In this document: in pieces, positions 36,101-49,600 of the stretch
Layout: every line of letters begins with the position of its first letter
Position numbering within the stretch: the stretch's first letter is position 1
From: Albula goreensis
Lineage: Eukaryota > Chordata > Actinopteri > Albuliformes > Albulidae
Reading direction: 5' to 3'
Assembly (NCBI GenBank): GCA_022829145.1
Contig: CM040758.1
Location: 22,438,575 to 22,502,574, forward strand
DNA length: 64,000 nucleotides
Translations under genes and position numbers: made by a program
The notes under the pieces: model-generated
The model's database searches: none
Told to the model about the DNA's origin: nothing
Seen by the model: only the letters and a program-made list of their open reading frames with translations

Positions 36101-39100
36101 CCGAAAATAAACCGCAACAGTGTGACAATTCCAGCTTCTTTGAGAGGCTGGCAGTTTTAAAGATCTTAACAGCTGTACTGAAACACATGCACACGCATTC
36201 ATATTTCATTTGTGCATGTGTGTGTGTGCGTGCGTGTGTTTGTGTGCCCAGGCATTTGTACAGTTTTATGTTTTTGTTACAGAACAAAGTTACAAAAGAA
36301 GCTACCCCAGGCCTAACAGGGTTGTCAGCCCAAAAACAGGGCAGATTATGGCTTAACATTTCAGATGGAAGAAACTATTCACCCCGGACTCCTCGTACAG
36401 CTTCACATGCCTCCGTGCTACAGCGGAAGACTCCATCTCGCAGTGTGTCTGAGGACATCCGAGGAGTTTCAACTTCAATAAAGCATTAGCATATAAAACA
36501 GGCATTACTTCCAAACGGCTGACTCTGCTCCCCTCAGCAGACCCTTTGGTTGCGAAGTCAGTGTACAAAAAAAAAACATTTCATATTTAGAACTCTTCCT
36601 GTGATTTAAATTAATTTCTTATGAGAGATAGCAGGAGAGTCGCAGTGCAGACAAATAAAAAAACAGCCCCCCCCACACACACACCACAATGTTAATGCAG
36701 AAAAATGGGTCCTGTTACATTAAAATTTAAACACCTCCACACGAATGTATATAATTGTACATTAAAACATGATGTAGCCTGGATTAAAGCAGTTTAAATA
36801 ACTTAACAAATGATCAGCAAGGTTTAGGTTCCATTCCCTGTACCACAGCCAGCAGGCTACATGTTCCAATCTCTGTGGCTTCACTGCAGTTGTATCTTAG
36901 AGCAGCTGACTGAATCCCGACAGATCCAGCAAATATATAACCGTACAAACAGAAAATACATAAATATGTCAGCCATGCAAGCTGTTCTGGATAGTGTTCT
37001 CTGCTAAGCAAATAAATAATGCATTAGAATGAAAGCTGAACCAAAACACTTTGTGGAAGCAGACAATAAGATATCTGCTTGGAAAACAGGAGCTGGGAGC
37101 GAGGCTAAGGGAATTCAATGAGAGATAGTCATTAAGCCCAAAGCAAAGTCTACAGAGTTCAACCAAATATTTTCATTCAGGACAACAATGCATAATTCAT
37201 GAAGATAATGATATGGTACACAAGCAATGGGTGGTAATCTTCTTCATAATTCACAGGTGCAGTACACATCCAGCCACACAGACTGGATAAAGGCTAACGT
37301 AAACAAGCGTTTAGGAATCTATATGTTATGGTTGCAGTCAGATGGTTGGTGGTTTGAATCTTAGGCATGCCATCAGTGACAATGACAGAAAATGTTATAA
37401 GATTTATTTTTTATTTTATGTCATTACACGCACAAATTATCCACTGCAGTGGGAGGGCAGGTCTCACCTGTAACCTCCCCATTGACCGGAGACTTGTAGT
37501 GAGGCCACATGGTGGTCTGTCTGGGGGCATCCTCCGTGGAGACTGCACTGCCGTCGGGGTTGGAATAGAACAGGAGGAGCGGCTGAAAGTGGCCACGGAT
37601 GCATTTGGAGGCTACATCTTTCCACTTGGATCCAATCTACAGTGCCGGGGGAAATAAAGCAAGACCAGAACTCAGAGCACACGAGGGTCACACCACCCCG
37701 GTACTGCGTTCAACCCCACATGATGGATAAACGCTTACATCAATCGACCGACAACACGTATATGAATAAAGACGTGATGAGAGGACTGTGTGCCGAGAGG
37801 ACAAGGAACAAAAATACAAACAATGACAAAGAAATGAGACGATAATTAAAACAATCCCACACAAAACTCAAAACTGTATTTTATTTTCACATAATAACAT
37901 TTAATAGCCTTTAATCGTGCTTTCTCTTTTTTTTTTGTTATGTTCTGATGTTGCAAATGAATTTTCCATTAAAAAGATACACATGTTTATATCTTGAAAA
38001 ACTGTCAGCAGTTTACTACACAATCATTGCAGCAGTTTAACATGCATTTTAACATGCATATCTCATTAGAGCTTGGAATCCCTGGAGAAAGTATTCAGCT
38101 GGTTATCCCAAACATCCAGTAAAACAATGTCCAAAGTCATCCTCTAAGCTTTTAAGCCCTCGGTGAGTGATTACCCAGCATGGTATCACAACGTTGTACC
38201 ACAAAGTAATCACTCCTGAGGGGCGAAGGGGCTGAGAAAAGCCAAGGTTTTTGGAACACACCTTTAAAACCCTCAGCCTTAGCGAAGAGCTGACAGCACT
38301 GCTTTTTCTGCAAGCTGTCTGGGTGCTGCAGTTTTGAAATGCTCTTTGCAGATGACATCACGCTTGTTAGTGAAAAGAGGACCAACGAGAAAATGACTGA
38401 GGGGCTGTGCAGAGAGATCTGGGAAGGAGCCAAGGGGGTCAAAAGATGAGAATCTAAAGAAAACCAAAGTTGTGCTTAATAACATGCCTGGAAACGTGCT
38501 TTTAAAAAGCGGAACAGAGGTTCTTTAAAAAGCCGAAGACTGCCACAAGAGGCACAATTTCCGATTGAAAATTAAGCAATTAGAGGAAGAACAAAAACAA
38601 GGAAAAACCTCAGGAGTTGGAATGCAGACGGTAAAGGGAAAATGCTAAACACAAAGAGGAGGAAAGAAACAGACGGCTTTTTGATTAACTGGGCTGCATT
38701 CGGAAAGGCAATTTTCTCCATGAGGTCAATTGAGGAATGTTCAGAAAGGAACAGAGAGATGGGAGGTAACACAAGGAGAGAACCTCCAGGATGAGGGAAC
38801 AAACAAAAGGCAATGATGAGAATGGCATACTGGGGGGAAAAAAAACCCTCACATGTTGCAATTGAATTTGCTTTAACATTTGATGGTTATGAAATCTGCG
38901 GCACGCACTTCCCACTTCCCTTCCACAACTGTGCCTTCACGCACCAGCTACCCTAATTATCATCACTGTCACTTCCATTGTTTATATCTGTGTTGCTAAA
39001 TTCGTCACCGTCCCCATCGATAAAACATTGCAAACAGTGATAAAACAGTGAAATTATCATTTACTAGCTACTAGCCAGCATTCTCCCATCAATAATAAGA

Positions 39101-42100
39101 AGATGCTAGCTGCTATTAGTAACCCTCAGTTTTGGTACAATAAATTCATTCCACCAGAAACTAGTTCTCACATATATGCACGATGAATTATTTCAGTGAA
39201 TTTCTGTGGTCTGTGTTTATATTTATGTGGTCAAGAAGGCTGTTGCCACTTACTTTTTGGGGGACACTGATACCGGAGACGAATACATGGTTGTTAGGAG
39301 GAAACCATCCCTAAGGTCCATTTTTTTAAATCACTGTTGCTCCCCCGCTCCCCCCCCCAAGGTATATCAGAGGGCTGATTTGGAGCCACTTCCCCTCCGT
39401 AGAAAAAGGACTCGCACATCTCGTAAGACCGGGGGCGTTTCAATTCCAACTCCAACGATGAAGGCTTAAAGGCTTAACAGATAACTCTGGCATCCTGCCA
39501 GTGGTACTTTCAAGGCTGATGTAGACAGTAAATGTCACTTAAATTAGCTTGTTTCTGCCCTCCTCTCATGAGAGTACATTTTGAGGAATCATCAAAATTT
39601 ATGACAGAGAGCCACTGTGGCTTTCAGGGTGTCACATGGTTCCCTTACCGCATGATGTGGTACAGAGTACTGGTTACCCCGGCAAAGGAAAATGTAGTTT
39701 CCAATATTGTCCTTAAATTGGTCTACATTATATCTGCATAATGGCTGAGGGAAAAATCAGTGTTGTTTTGGCTAATTCTAGATCAGTGTCTAGAATGTCC
39801 GATAGGTATAAGTAAATGGTCTGGCCAAATTTTTCAAAGCTTAACTCCATTTTTCATTAAAAAAATGTTTAAAAAACAATCCTATGAAAGTGCTGAATGG
39901 TATGCTATACCGTTTTACTGTTGTAACCACTTACAAATATGCACAGGAAAGAAGATGAACTCACTTCACCTTTAGGTGTGACCTTGTCAAAGGCCAGTAC
40001 AAACTGCCCTGTTTACACAGATCTGAAGATGTTGAGAGAATGTTGTAAGTGAGCTGTAAATTAATTTCTGCCAGGTTACAGTCGGCCACACTAGCAATCT
40101 GCAACCCAGTTAGCCTCACTTTAGAAACTATTTTTAGTAGTGATAACAGTGATAGAAGAAGTGTTAATTTTTTGAGTAACACTGGTAGAAATTTCAGTTA
40201 AAAATAATAATGACAACAAGAATGAATTCACGGACCGAGAAAAAAAGAAAGAAACAGCTCCGGCATGTGAATGTCTTTCATGTGCGACTGACCTCTTTGA
40301 CAGTGGCGTCGTCGAACAGGACCCACTTGGCCGACTTGGTGTGGTAGGCGAATGTGCAGTAGTGTCTGCTGGAGAAGCATATCATCCCCACCAGGATCAG
40401 CTCGCTGTGTTTGGCACTCTCGTCCGTGACCCGGTAGAAGAGCTGCGGGAGAACGGACGCCTGGATCAACCCACTGAGATGGTTTTGTTCCCAGCGTTCC
40501 ACGCGGTAATCACCCAAAGCCTTAACGGCCCTCTTCAAAAAAAAACCTACTTCCTGCCTTCACTCAGAACACTGCTCATACAATGGAAGCAGAGAGCAGT
40601 GACGTAGGAGTTCATGGAACCAGTTTGAAAATGAATCACCCCTCATTTGCTCAATGACCTGCTCAGTAATATCTAACAGGATAGTTATGTCACATATGTA
40701 ATATGAAGGAATGAACAGAAGTAAGAAAATGTGTAGTACTGAAATACTCATCTGAAATACGTCTACAGTTTTACAGATATGCCCGTTTTCAGAACTGGAT
40801 CATTGTTAAACACTCTTTTCATTGTTGAACACTATCTGAGATGTGTTTAATTTTCCCACAGATTCATAAGATGACTACTGCGGTAGTTACTCCCAAATGC
40901 ACAGCAGGTGCTCACAAGCATGGCAGGTAGCCATAAGCTACTAGTTAGTGTGACTGAGCCCTACATCTCACTGCCTGTCACCACTGGTCCTTCACTGGGA
41001 GACTGTGTGGCTTTTAGCAAAGTAGTCTCTGGCTCGTGGGCCAGTGCACCAGCAGAGAACATACCCTTCAACTGCAGTATCTCAGTAGTGACTCATTAAA
41101 AATTTAATTTTGCACTTTTACAAAAGTTATTATTATTGGGGTTTTTTTTTCATAGAGTTCCTCATTAGAATCCACTTGTTTTGGCATTCTGTTACTTTGT
41201 TTACGGCTTGGGAGACAACAATAAGATTGAATTCCCAATGTGATACCCTTCATTCACTTACTTGCTGGTGTGTGGTGGGTGTTTAAGCAGGTGAAACCAA
41301 TTCCATAATTAGCAGCCCACTCTGTTTCCATTGCCAGAACAGCTTCCTCGCTAAGCTTATTTGGCAAGGAATCCCCGCTGATGAAGACAGTTTAGCTGAC
41401 AGGAGACACTGATTCCAGGCAAACATTTTAACACCCACAGAAACATTGCAGGTTACACAGTAAGAGCAATTTGAGGTTCTTCCAAAAAGACTGGAATTCA
41501 GAGAACACAGGTCCGGGTAACGTCCCAGCAAAGCACAAATAGAAAAGCTTATTTGAACAGCTGTAGCTTCTCAGCGGACTCAACAGGCACTACTGGAAAG
41601 CTATGTTTCTGTCTGTCTGTCTGTCTGTCTACCAGCATATATGTCCATATGGAGTTTAATACATTCCTGGATCTGCAGCAGACTGGAGCTTCACCTCCTG
41701 GCCTAAGAGCAAGAGCTGGAATAGCTGTGCCCTGAGGCTGCCATGGGAACAGGGTCACAGGTCACCACGTAGGTCGCCCTCAGCCGAGTTGTGCAGAATG
41801 AGGTACAGGGGCTGAAATGCTCATTCAGGTTCCTGCAGGCAGTATAAAACCGCCCAGCATGGCAGCATGGCGCTACACACACCTCTCCCAGCATCCCATG
41901 GATAAAAAGCAAAGTGACCGCACGCCCCATGCGGTTATGAGAGAGAGCTTGTGACTGAGAGAGAGCGGCTCACTGCTCACACTTGAGTCACAGCTGAAGT
42001 GCATAAAATCAAACTACAGCCATGAAAAAGAAACAAGCCAGCCTCCCCCAGTATAACAGAAACCAACTAACTGACTATCAGTCAACTTCCCATTTTGTTT

Positions 42101-43543
42101 GATGCTGAGATTTCTGAGTTTGTTGCAATTTAAAGCCTTTGAATCTTAAATCTGATTACCTGGGTAATCTACTGGTTAAAATCTCAGGATCAAAGATTAC
42201 TCCTATTTGTTCAATAACCATTCCTTAATCCCACTCATGTTTTAAGGCCACTTTAGTCTTTCTTCTTTCTTTGGCCTGGAAATCAACGTGCTTAAAGAGC
42301 ACTGAAAACAGGGAGCAGACATGTACATGCCGGACTGGACTGTCTGCAGTCCAGCACTTTTACAACCCCAATTTATGGACTGCATTTCCCATAATTCATG
42401 CTTGCAATTTGCAAACAACAATGGCGTTGTTGGTGGGCATGCGGCAGAGGGAATGCATGTGGGTGAAACAACAGGTCCACATGGACACAAAACATGACTC
42501 CTCGGGCAGATGTCTGCTCAGGGTCCACTCTGAGTTGGCATACTTTTTTTGATGCCTATGAAGTCACCCTAAGGCTGTCCCACTAAGATGCTTTCGTGCA
42601 TTAATATGTAGCTGTGTCTCCTTTCTCCTACCAATATATGGATTTGAAATTAACAATTCCACAGTACACGCAACTGCGTCTTATGTAATCCCAAACAAGA
42701 TCAGACCTTTATTTCTGTGTTGGTTTGGAAACCATGACAATAAAAGCAGTATATATTTAAAGAAGGAAGTAGAAATGCAAAAGTACTCCATTTCAAAAGT
42801 AGGCCTACATGTGAATAAAACCTGTTTATTGCAATGCCAATGATACAGTGCAGCAACCAATCAGCAGAATGTATGACTGCAGCAATGTACAATGTACAAT
42901 TTGAAAAAGTGCACCTGGTTTAGCAGTGAAAATCGATGAACAGTGAGAGAGGACACAACGCTAATGCCTCTTACCCCCGAGAGGTTGAGGTGGGGGCCCA
43001 GCGACCGGATCACGTCCTCGGTGAGGTCGGACTGCTCGGCGTCCCACACGAAGCCGATGGTCAGGATCTCCGGACAGTTCATCAGCACTCTCCGGATCTT
43101 GATGCTCTCCCCACAGTTGCTCTGCAAAGAGGGGCGGGACCAGCACACCGCACTCAGATCTGAGCCAATCAAAGCCATGCCCGCTAACGTCCACCAACAT
43201 GTGTCACAGTGTTCTTGGAGAGACTTCCTTACACTTTCTATGGGTATCATTATCACTTGCTTAAACTTGTAACTTTGGATTTTCCTTATTTACTATTGGC
43301 TTTTATGGGGTTCCTTCATTTGTATTTATTTGTATATTATGAATTTGCATCACAGTTTTTACCTTGTATCTGTCTTCACTGCAACCCAATTAGCCAGTGT
43401 TGGACATAATCTGAACTGAACTGATCCTGCACTGGCTCTCTTAGGAAATTAGCCTCAAACATGTCTTTGTTACAAAATATAACATGCACTGCATTTTATA
43501 TAATATTTGGGCCAAAGCATTGCTTTATGCTGTGACTGTGGTA

Positions 43544-43601
<58 letters not shown>

Positions 43602-46600
43602 CGCTACAGCACAAGCTCACTCCTGTCCACATATTTTGTTCACTCAGTGAACAAGACAATATTCTGCATTAGTGATAACGACACGCGATCACGTAAAATA
43701 TGCCTTTGGACACTCCTCGTTCCCAGAATGCACTGCGCCTGGGCTTTACGATGGCTGCACAGCTGGGATTGTCTGCAGGTGCAGAGCGTAAGACACTCTG
43801 GGCGTCCAGAGGTGGATCACTGTTCTGCAGTTGCCAATGGAGATGCCAGCGCAACTGTGAAGGAGCCAGGCTGCTATTTATATCACAGCGGCGGCGGCGG
43901 CGGCGGCAGCAGAAACGGTTGCTTCTTCTTCCTCCAGCCCGCTCATACAATAGTGTCACAGCTGGGGGCTGGGAGAAGGAACTCAACACAAGTGCGTGGC
44001 ACAGAACTGTTTAACCTGCAAAGCCCAACAAACCCCAACTCACCTGTTTATTGCATTTTTGATAATACTGTGAAGCTGGAGTGCACAGTGCAAACGTTGA
44101 AGTATTTTACAACTATGTTATATTCTAAGATCATTCTGAGCATCAGTCGGCCATAGGGATGTTACCGTATTGCAGCAGTCACTGATACACTGAAAGCAGC
44201 ACCAAATGCAGATAGATCTTTCTATTCAGCCATTTGTTTAAACTATCACAGGAAAACGATAACACAAATGCAATTATACACTCTCTTGAACACGAAAAAT
44301 GTAACAGAAAAAAAAACAAAAAAGCACTGACATGCCTTGGGATACACCTATCAAAAAAGCCGAAGATGAGGTAAACAGCAATTTTCTATACACAAGCACA
44401 CGGGCCATATGACTCACGCCATCTGTTTACAAACACTCAACTTCAGCAAAACACGTGTTTCCAAAAGAGGAAACCAAGCACGGTTCATGTCATGGGGGGA
44501 GACAGCGGGGGCCAGGTCAGAAACGTGACCGGAGCAGGCAGCGAAACGGCCACCTACCGGGCAGTTTCTCAGGTCCCCAATGGTGCTTGCCGCCTGCAGC
44601 AGCTCCCCGAACATGTCGGACCGGTGTCTCTCACCCTTCTCCAGCACGCGGTCAGCCTGTTGGCTGGGAAACAGAGAGAGGGGGAGCCTCCATTACGGCT
44701 CTGAGCAGAGACTGGGAGCCCGTACCCCCCCATGTTGAGACAATGCTGAGAATAGATGGCGAGCTATGTAAAGCAGTGCTTACCAGAGGGCGGTGGTGGA
44801 GACGTAATGCACTAGCTGTGTGAAAGGCAAGGGGTCGGAGGAGGCCCCACAGCTGCGGCACACAGACTGAAAGAGAAGAGAGCAAACACAGGCGTTGGCA
44901 ACGTACCACCTCGCTAACCCCAACTACAGCCTAAGCCCCATGCAGCACAGCTGTACTTCAGGGTCTGCACTGCGGTGTGTTTAGGCATTTTTTTTCAAAA
45001 TGCTGTCTTCCAGAGCTTTAGCAAATCGCAAAAACGTCCTGCTCTTAGAGAAGTCTGATAACATCAACTTCTAACAGGCATTTGAATTAATGGCCCTGAT
45101 TGCTGACTGCTTCTCACGTGGAGGAAAAGCTTACTCAACACTAATTATCTGACTTGCGCTGTGACCACTGCAAATACTGCTGAGGCTATCAGCTCACTAT
45201 GGAAGTCACAGCTGTCTCAGAATTATTTAAGCTATTGAATGTGACCATGGAGCACTCTGAACTTAGTTTTAAGCAATGCATCTAAGTATTATTCTATTAA
45301 GTTTTATTCTAATTTTTACATTTCTAACTTCTTATAAATGAGAATGAGATTTTTGGTTGGTTAAATAACCAAAAAAAAAAATACTGTGAATGAGATGATG
45401 TTATTGCACCTCACTTTGTGTTGCAGTCTGTATAGATGCCTGAAGCTAATGTTAAAGGGAGTTTCCGTGGTGAAGACAGAAGTTCGGTGAAGTGTGGTGA
45501 GCTGCATTACCTGCTCATAGAGTGCCATGGCAAACTTCTGGTGGGTGATGCAAGACTTAGAGGTGCAGACATCCGCCTCTGCGTCAGACACAACATGGAG
45601 ATGGATACGCTCCAACATGTTCTCCTGTGGTCCAGAGGGACAAGCACACAAACCCTGAGCATCTTCTCATTACATAAACCAATTTAACACATCTCTTCAG
45701 GGGAATTAAGCAGGACTCTAAATGGCCTTTTCCAGTCTCTGTGTGGTAGATGGTGTATCAGAATATTCAGAGCGGAACCAAAGTAGAGTAAAGCCCAAAA
45801 AAATTAGCATGCAAATTGAGGAAGATCAATTTCCAGATCTATTCAACATGTATGTACTCTAGGCTTACTTGCCTTGTGGTGTTGATGAATTACAAAGAAT
45901 GGCTTCTGTTCTGGCAGGGGAATTTGGCTTTGGTATTCTAGGGAGTGGACTGTGTGAGTCATTCAAACGTAAATGTTCTGAACTTTGAGGAAAAGTTTTG
46001 ATGCCAGGAAGAAGCAGGTAAATTGTCTTGTTAACCTAACTTTCTCTGTGATCTATGAAATTCAGTTCAATTTGTCAAAATTCATTGAATTAGCATCACA
46101 TGGGAGGCTAAATGTTTTTTTTTCTGCTGGGGGAGGTGTTACTTACAGTGTTTTCATTTAGTAAGTCGTGTTACCACTGAGCCAAATCCGTGTAACAATA
46201 TTTACAATTTAATCTTAGAGATGAGAGCTCTGTGATTTTCAAAGTGCTTTTCCTGACAGCTACATAACACGCTCTTACAAAACCACCACAAATGGCCAAC
46301 TCAGTGCAGGGTTTCTATCTCTCTGGTGGAGAGTTTCAGTGAGCAGCTTGAGTGTACATTAACTGGAACAAGATGTCACTGTGTGGACATAAAAAACATT
46401 TCAGGATATTTTTCATAAAAAACTGAAACAGAAAAAATAATTCTTTAGAACCCCAGGCATATTGTTAATATGCAAAAGAAATGTTTTGCCTGCACTCTAT
46501 CTGCTGGCATTTAAAATCCCAATTCATTTAATATTTAGTGATTTTTTTCTGACTACTGTTTTATGTCAAATTTTGCTCATTACATAGGAGGCGAGAAATA

Positions 46601-49600
46601 AGTGCATTATATATTATTATATCTGTTTATTCCCTAAAAATTCTCATGCCTTTAAATTTGAATTAAGATATGACTCAGTCAGTAAGAATCAGTTGCCCAC
46701 CTACTGGGATATAAAGGAAAAACCTTTTTTCCTGTATCCTGTTTTTCTGATATACTTTCTGTATAATATAGTTATAATTATTCAATCTGATTTAGTGCAA
46801 ATACGAAGATTTTGATTTCTGTGGTTGTGCGGCACTTACAATTTTGAACTGCAAATACATACTCACGTGTGCATATGCGCACACACACACATACACACAC
46901 ACACGCACCTGTATTCATCGTTCAGGAATGCCACAACGTGTTTTAGTGCAATCATGTACCCTGATATCAAAAAGCTCTCATGTAGCATCGTAAAATAAAA
47001 TCAAAATCAAAGAAACAATCCTTTCAGGCAACAGCTTTTTTACCCCCACGTGCCAAATCTTTTCATCTGAAAAATTCTTAATATGCAAAGCAGTGGGCTT
47101 TTTGTCAAAATAAGCAGGGAAATATCTCATCAATCAGAATAATAGATTGATAGTACATGTGTGTGGAACAATATTATCCCAAGTGACTAACTGTACCGAG
47201 GAGGGCAAGCTCAGGAAATGATTAAATCGGATGCCTCACTCATTTAGGTGGCCCGTTTACTATTCTTTGCTTGCCACATCCTGCAAATTATTAATGCTTG
47301 TCCCCAAAAAATACAAATCCTAAAGTTCAATATTAAAAGATAATCACAAGGGTTAACTTTCAACAGACTTTCCACCCCTAAGGAACCTTCTTACATAGCT
47401 TTTTAAGCCAAACAATACAAGGTGAAGCGTGACCAAGTGCATCTCAAAGGCCTGGTCCATTACACAGTGCCTTTGTGGCGATGCTAACGATTAGTCAGCA
47501 TGGTTGCGAGATGAGACGTGTGACATTATGTAACGTGCCACTGTCACGTTGGAAGGCCATGTCAGGAGGGTTCAGGGGAAGGGGGGGGTGCGTTTCCCCA
47601 GCTCTCTGGCGTGACCTTGCCGATCGAGTTTGTCACTGCACTCCCCCTCTTGGACCACCCGCATCACCGCCCTCAAGCCTGGCGCCTGGACCGCGGCTAA
47701 GGTCAAGGTCGCCTTGACAACAGGGTGTTGATGATGACTGTGCCGGTCGTGGGGCACTCCGCTGCCCCAAAGCCTGGTGCCCACTGCCTGGCATCCGGAC
47801 TGCTGCTGCTAGGGTCAAGGTCACCATGACAACAGGGTGTTGGTGATGGCGGGGGTGGGGTTGGTGAGGAGGAGGGGGGCAGCGTTGGGGACTCACAAAG
47901 CACTCCGCCGCGTCGTCCATGTGACCCAGCTGGAAGCGCTGCTCGTCTTTGAAGGTCTCGGCCAGGGCGTGGCGCAGATTGTCGGACGGCAGGGCCCGTT
48001 CACGGCTGTGCTGGAACTGCGTGAAGATGCTCTGCAGGGGGGAAAACAATGACAGATACAACTATGCTACAGAACATGTACTTACAACTCCAAAAGGCAG
48101 AAAGAATAAGAATGAAAAAAAGTTGTAGGAGACAAACCTTCAAAGCACAAAAGATGCAGGCGTCTCCCAGACAGAAGTGGCCTGGTAGCTGTCTTAGGCT
48201 CCTCCTAAAGATGTCCAGCTGCCACAGGACCTGTGTGAGGAGAAATAACAGCATTCACCCACCCATGACCCCAGCAGCACACTTGCACTACAAAATACAA
48301 CAATATAAAAACTTTTTTTTTTTATCTGAATAAAATTGACACCGACTTCAATTCAGGTGTTGTGGCAATACTGACTGGGCCCTGAAAACATGTGGGATTC
48401 AATATGTTGCTTCGGTGAAAAGCGTTTTAAGTTTTCCTCATAAGAAACAGGCTGCAGGGTTCATGGAGTCACTGTCTGACTCACGGTTGTTCTTCCTAAG
48501 AGGACAGTGGGCCGGCACTGCGGCTAGCCTCCAGTGGTGCTACACAAACTACCGAGACGTTCCTGGCCTTAAGCCTCTGGGAGAGCACAGGAGGGCTTCG
48601 TCTCCAGCATCCGGCCAGGAGTATGCCTCTCCTGAGTACTTTGCCGAGGGCGGAGGGTGGATGGCACTGCCAAAGTCTATATGCTCCCCATCCATAGCTG
48701 CCAAACCCAATACACATTACATGTATGTGAGAAAGCACTGGAGGGGAGAGGGAAAGTATTGGAGAGGGTTAACCATCCCATCATTACCCTTTTCTGGGAC
48801 ACGTGATATATGCAGTAGGGGGCAGGAGGGGTGAGTAATTGTGTAATCCAGACCAAGGGTGGTTGCCCCCTGAGAACTTAGACTGGAGGTTCATCTGTTC
48901 ACTTCGCTGACCAGATGCTATCCCCAGGCTAAGGCCAAACAGGAACATTCTTGAGCTGTGTAGTTTTTTTTTTTTTTTTTTAAAGATAATATAAAATGTC
49001 ATTCTGATGCATACAGAGTGCATGGCAGGCAGAGGGGGGGGTGGGGAGGGTGTCACATGGGGCTTGGAGTTGAGCGAGGTCAAGAAAAAAAAAAAAAAAA
49101 AAAGAATATTGCAACATTGAACATTCTCCCTACATTCCACACTGCCCAGTCAGACTAATCCTTTCTTATTTGTTCCAGTTGGGGGACATGAATAGTGCAC
49201 AAGCCTACTGTACAGTCCCTACAGGAAACATCTCCAAAACCTTCAAACATAAAATAACTCAAGGAGAGCATTTTTTATGGCAAAAAATCAATAGGCAGTA
49301 TTGAGCATTTTATACTATGTATGCAATACAAAATTTATAACAAAAAAAACATACCTACCTCACTAAGTATTATTTGCTTCCAATTTTTATCATTTATTTT
49401 TTCTTTTTTTCTCCCCCAGTTTGAAACATCAACAACACCTCACAGAGGAAAACATATTTTACAGTCAAGATTTTATGAAAAATTATCTGTATATAACTGT
49501 CCATTTCTGGAGCTAAAAATCTGCAGCGTGCCCTGTATCAGAACCTGTGAAAATAAGATTCACACATGTGCAGAAACCAGCAAACGTGTGAAAATCCTTT

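Larger units (their letters stand above)
45625..47896 (-). other. usp53: usp53 intron between coding exons 3 and 4
   Basis: No coding sequence recognised. It holds a (CA)n run at 46879-46907 and a local duplication at 47695-47850. Confidence 0.5.

Noticed and set aside
37320-37365. tRNA gene or SINE from GGTTTGAATC
   Set aside because: Only a B-box-like word; no cloverleaf can be drawn and no A-box at the right distance.
43647-44156. 169-aa + strand frame
   Set aside because: Contains the CGG repeat read as Gly; no conserved domain and it lies in a usp53 intron.
47475-48061. Overlapping frames on both strands, including the 142-aa - strand frame
   Set aside because: Only 47897-48031 is a real exon (usp53 exon 3); the rest is read-through into a GC-rich intron with local duplications.
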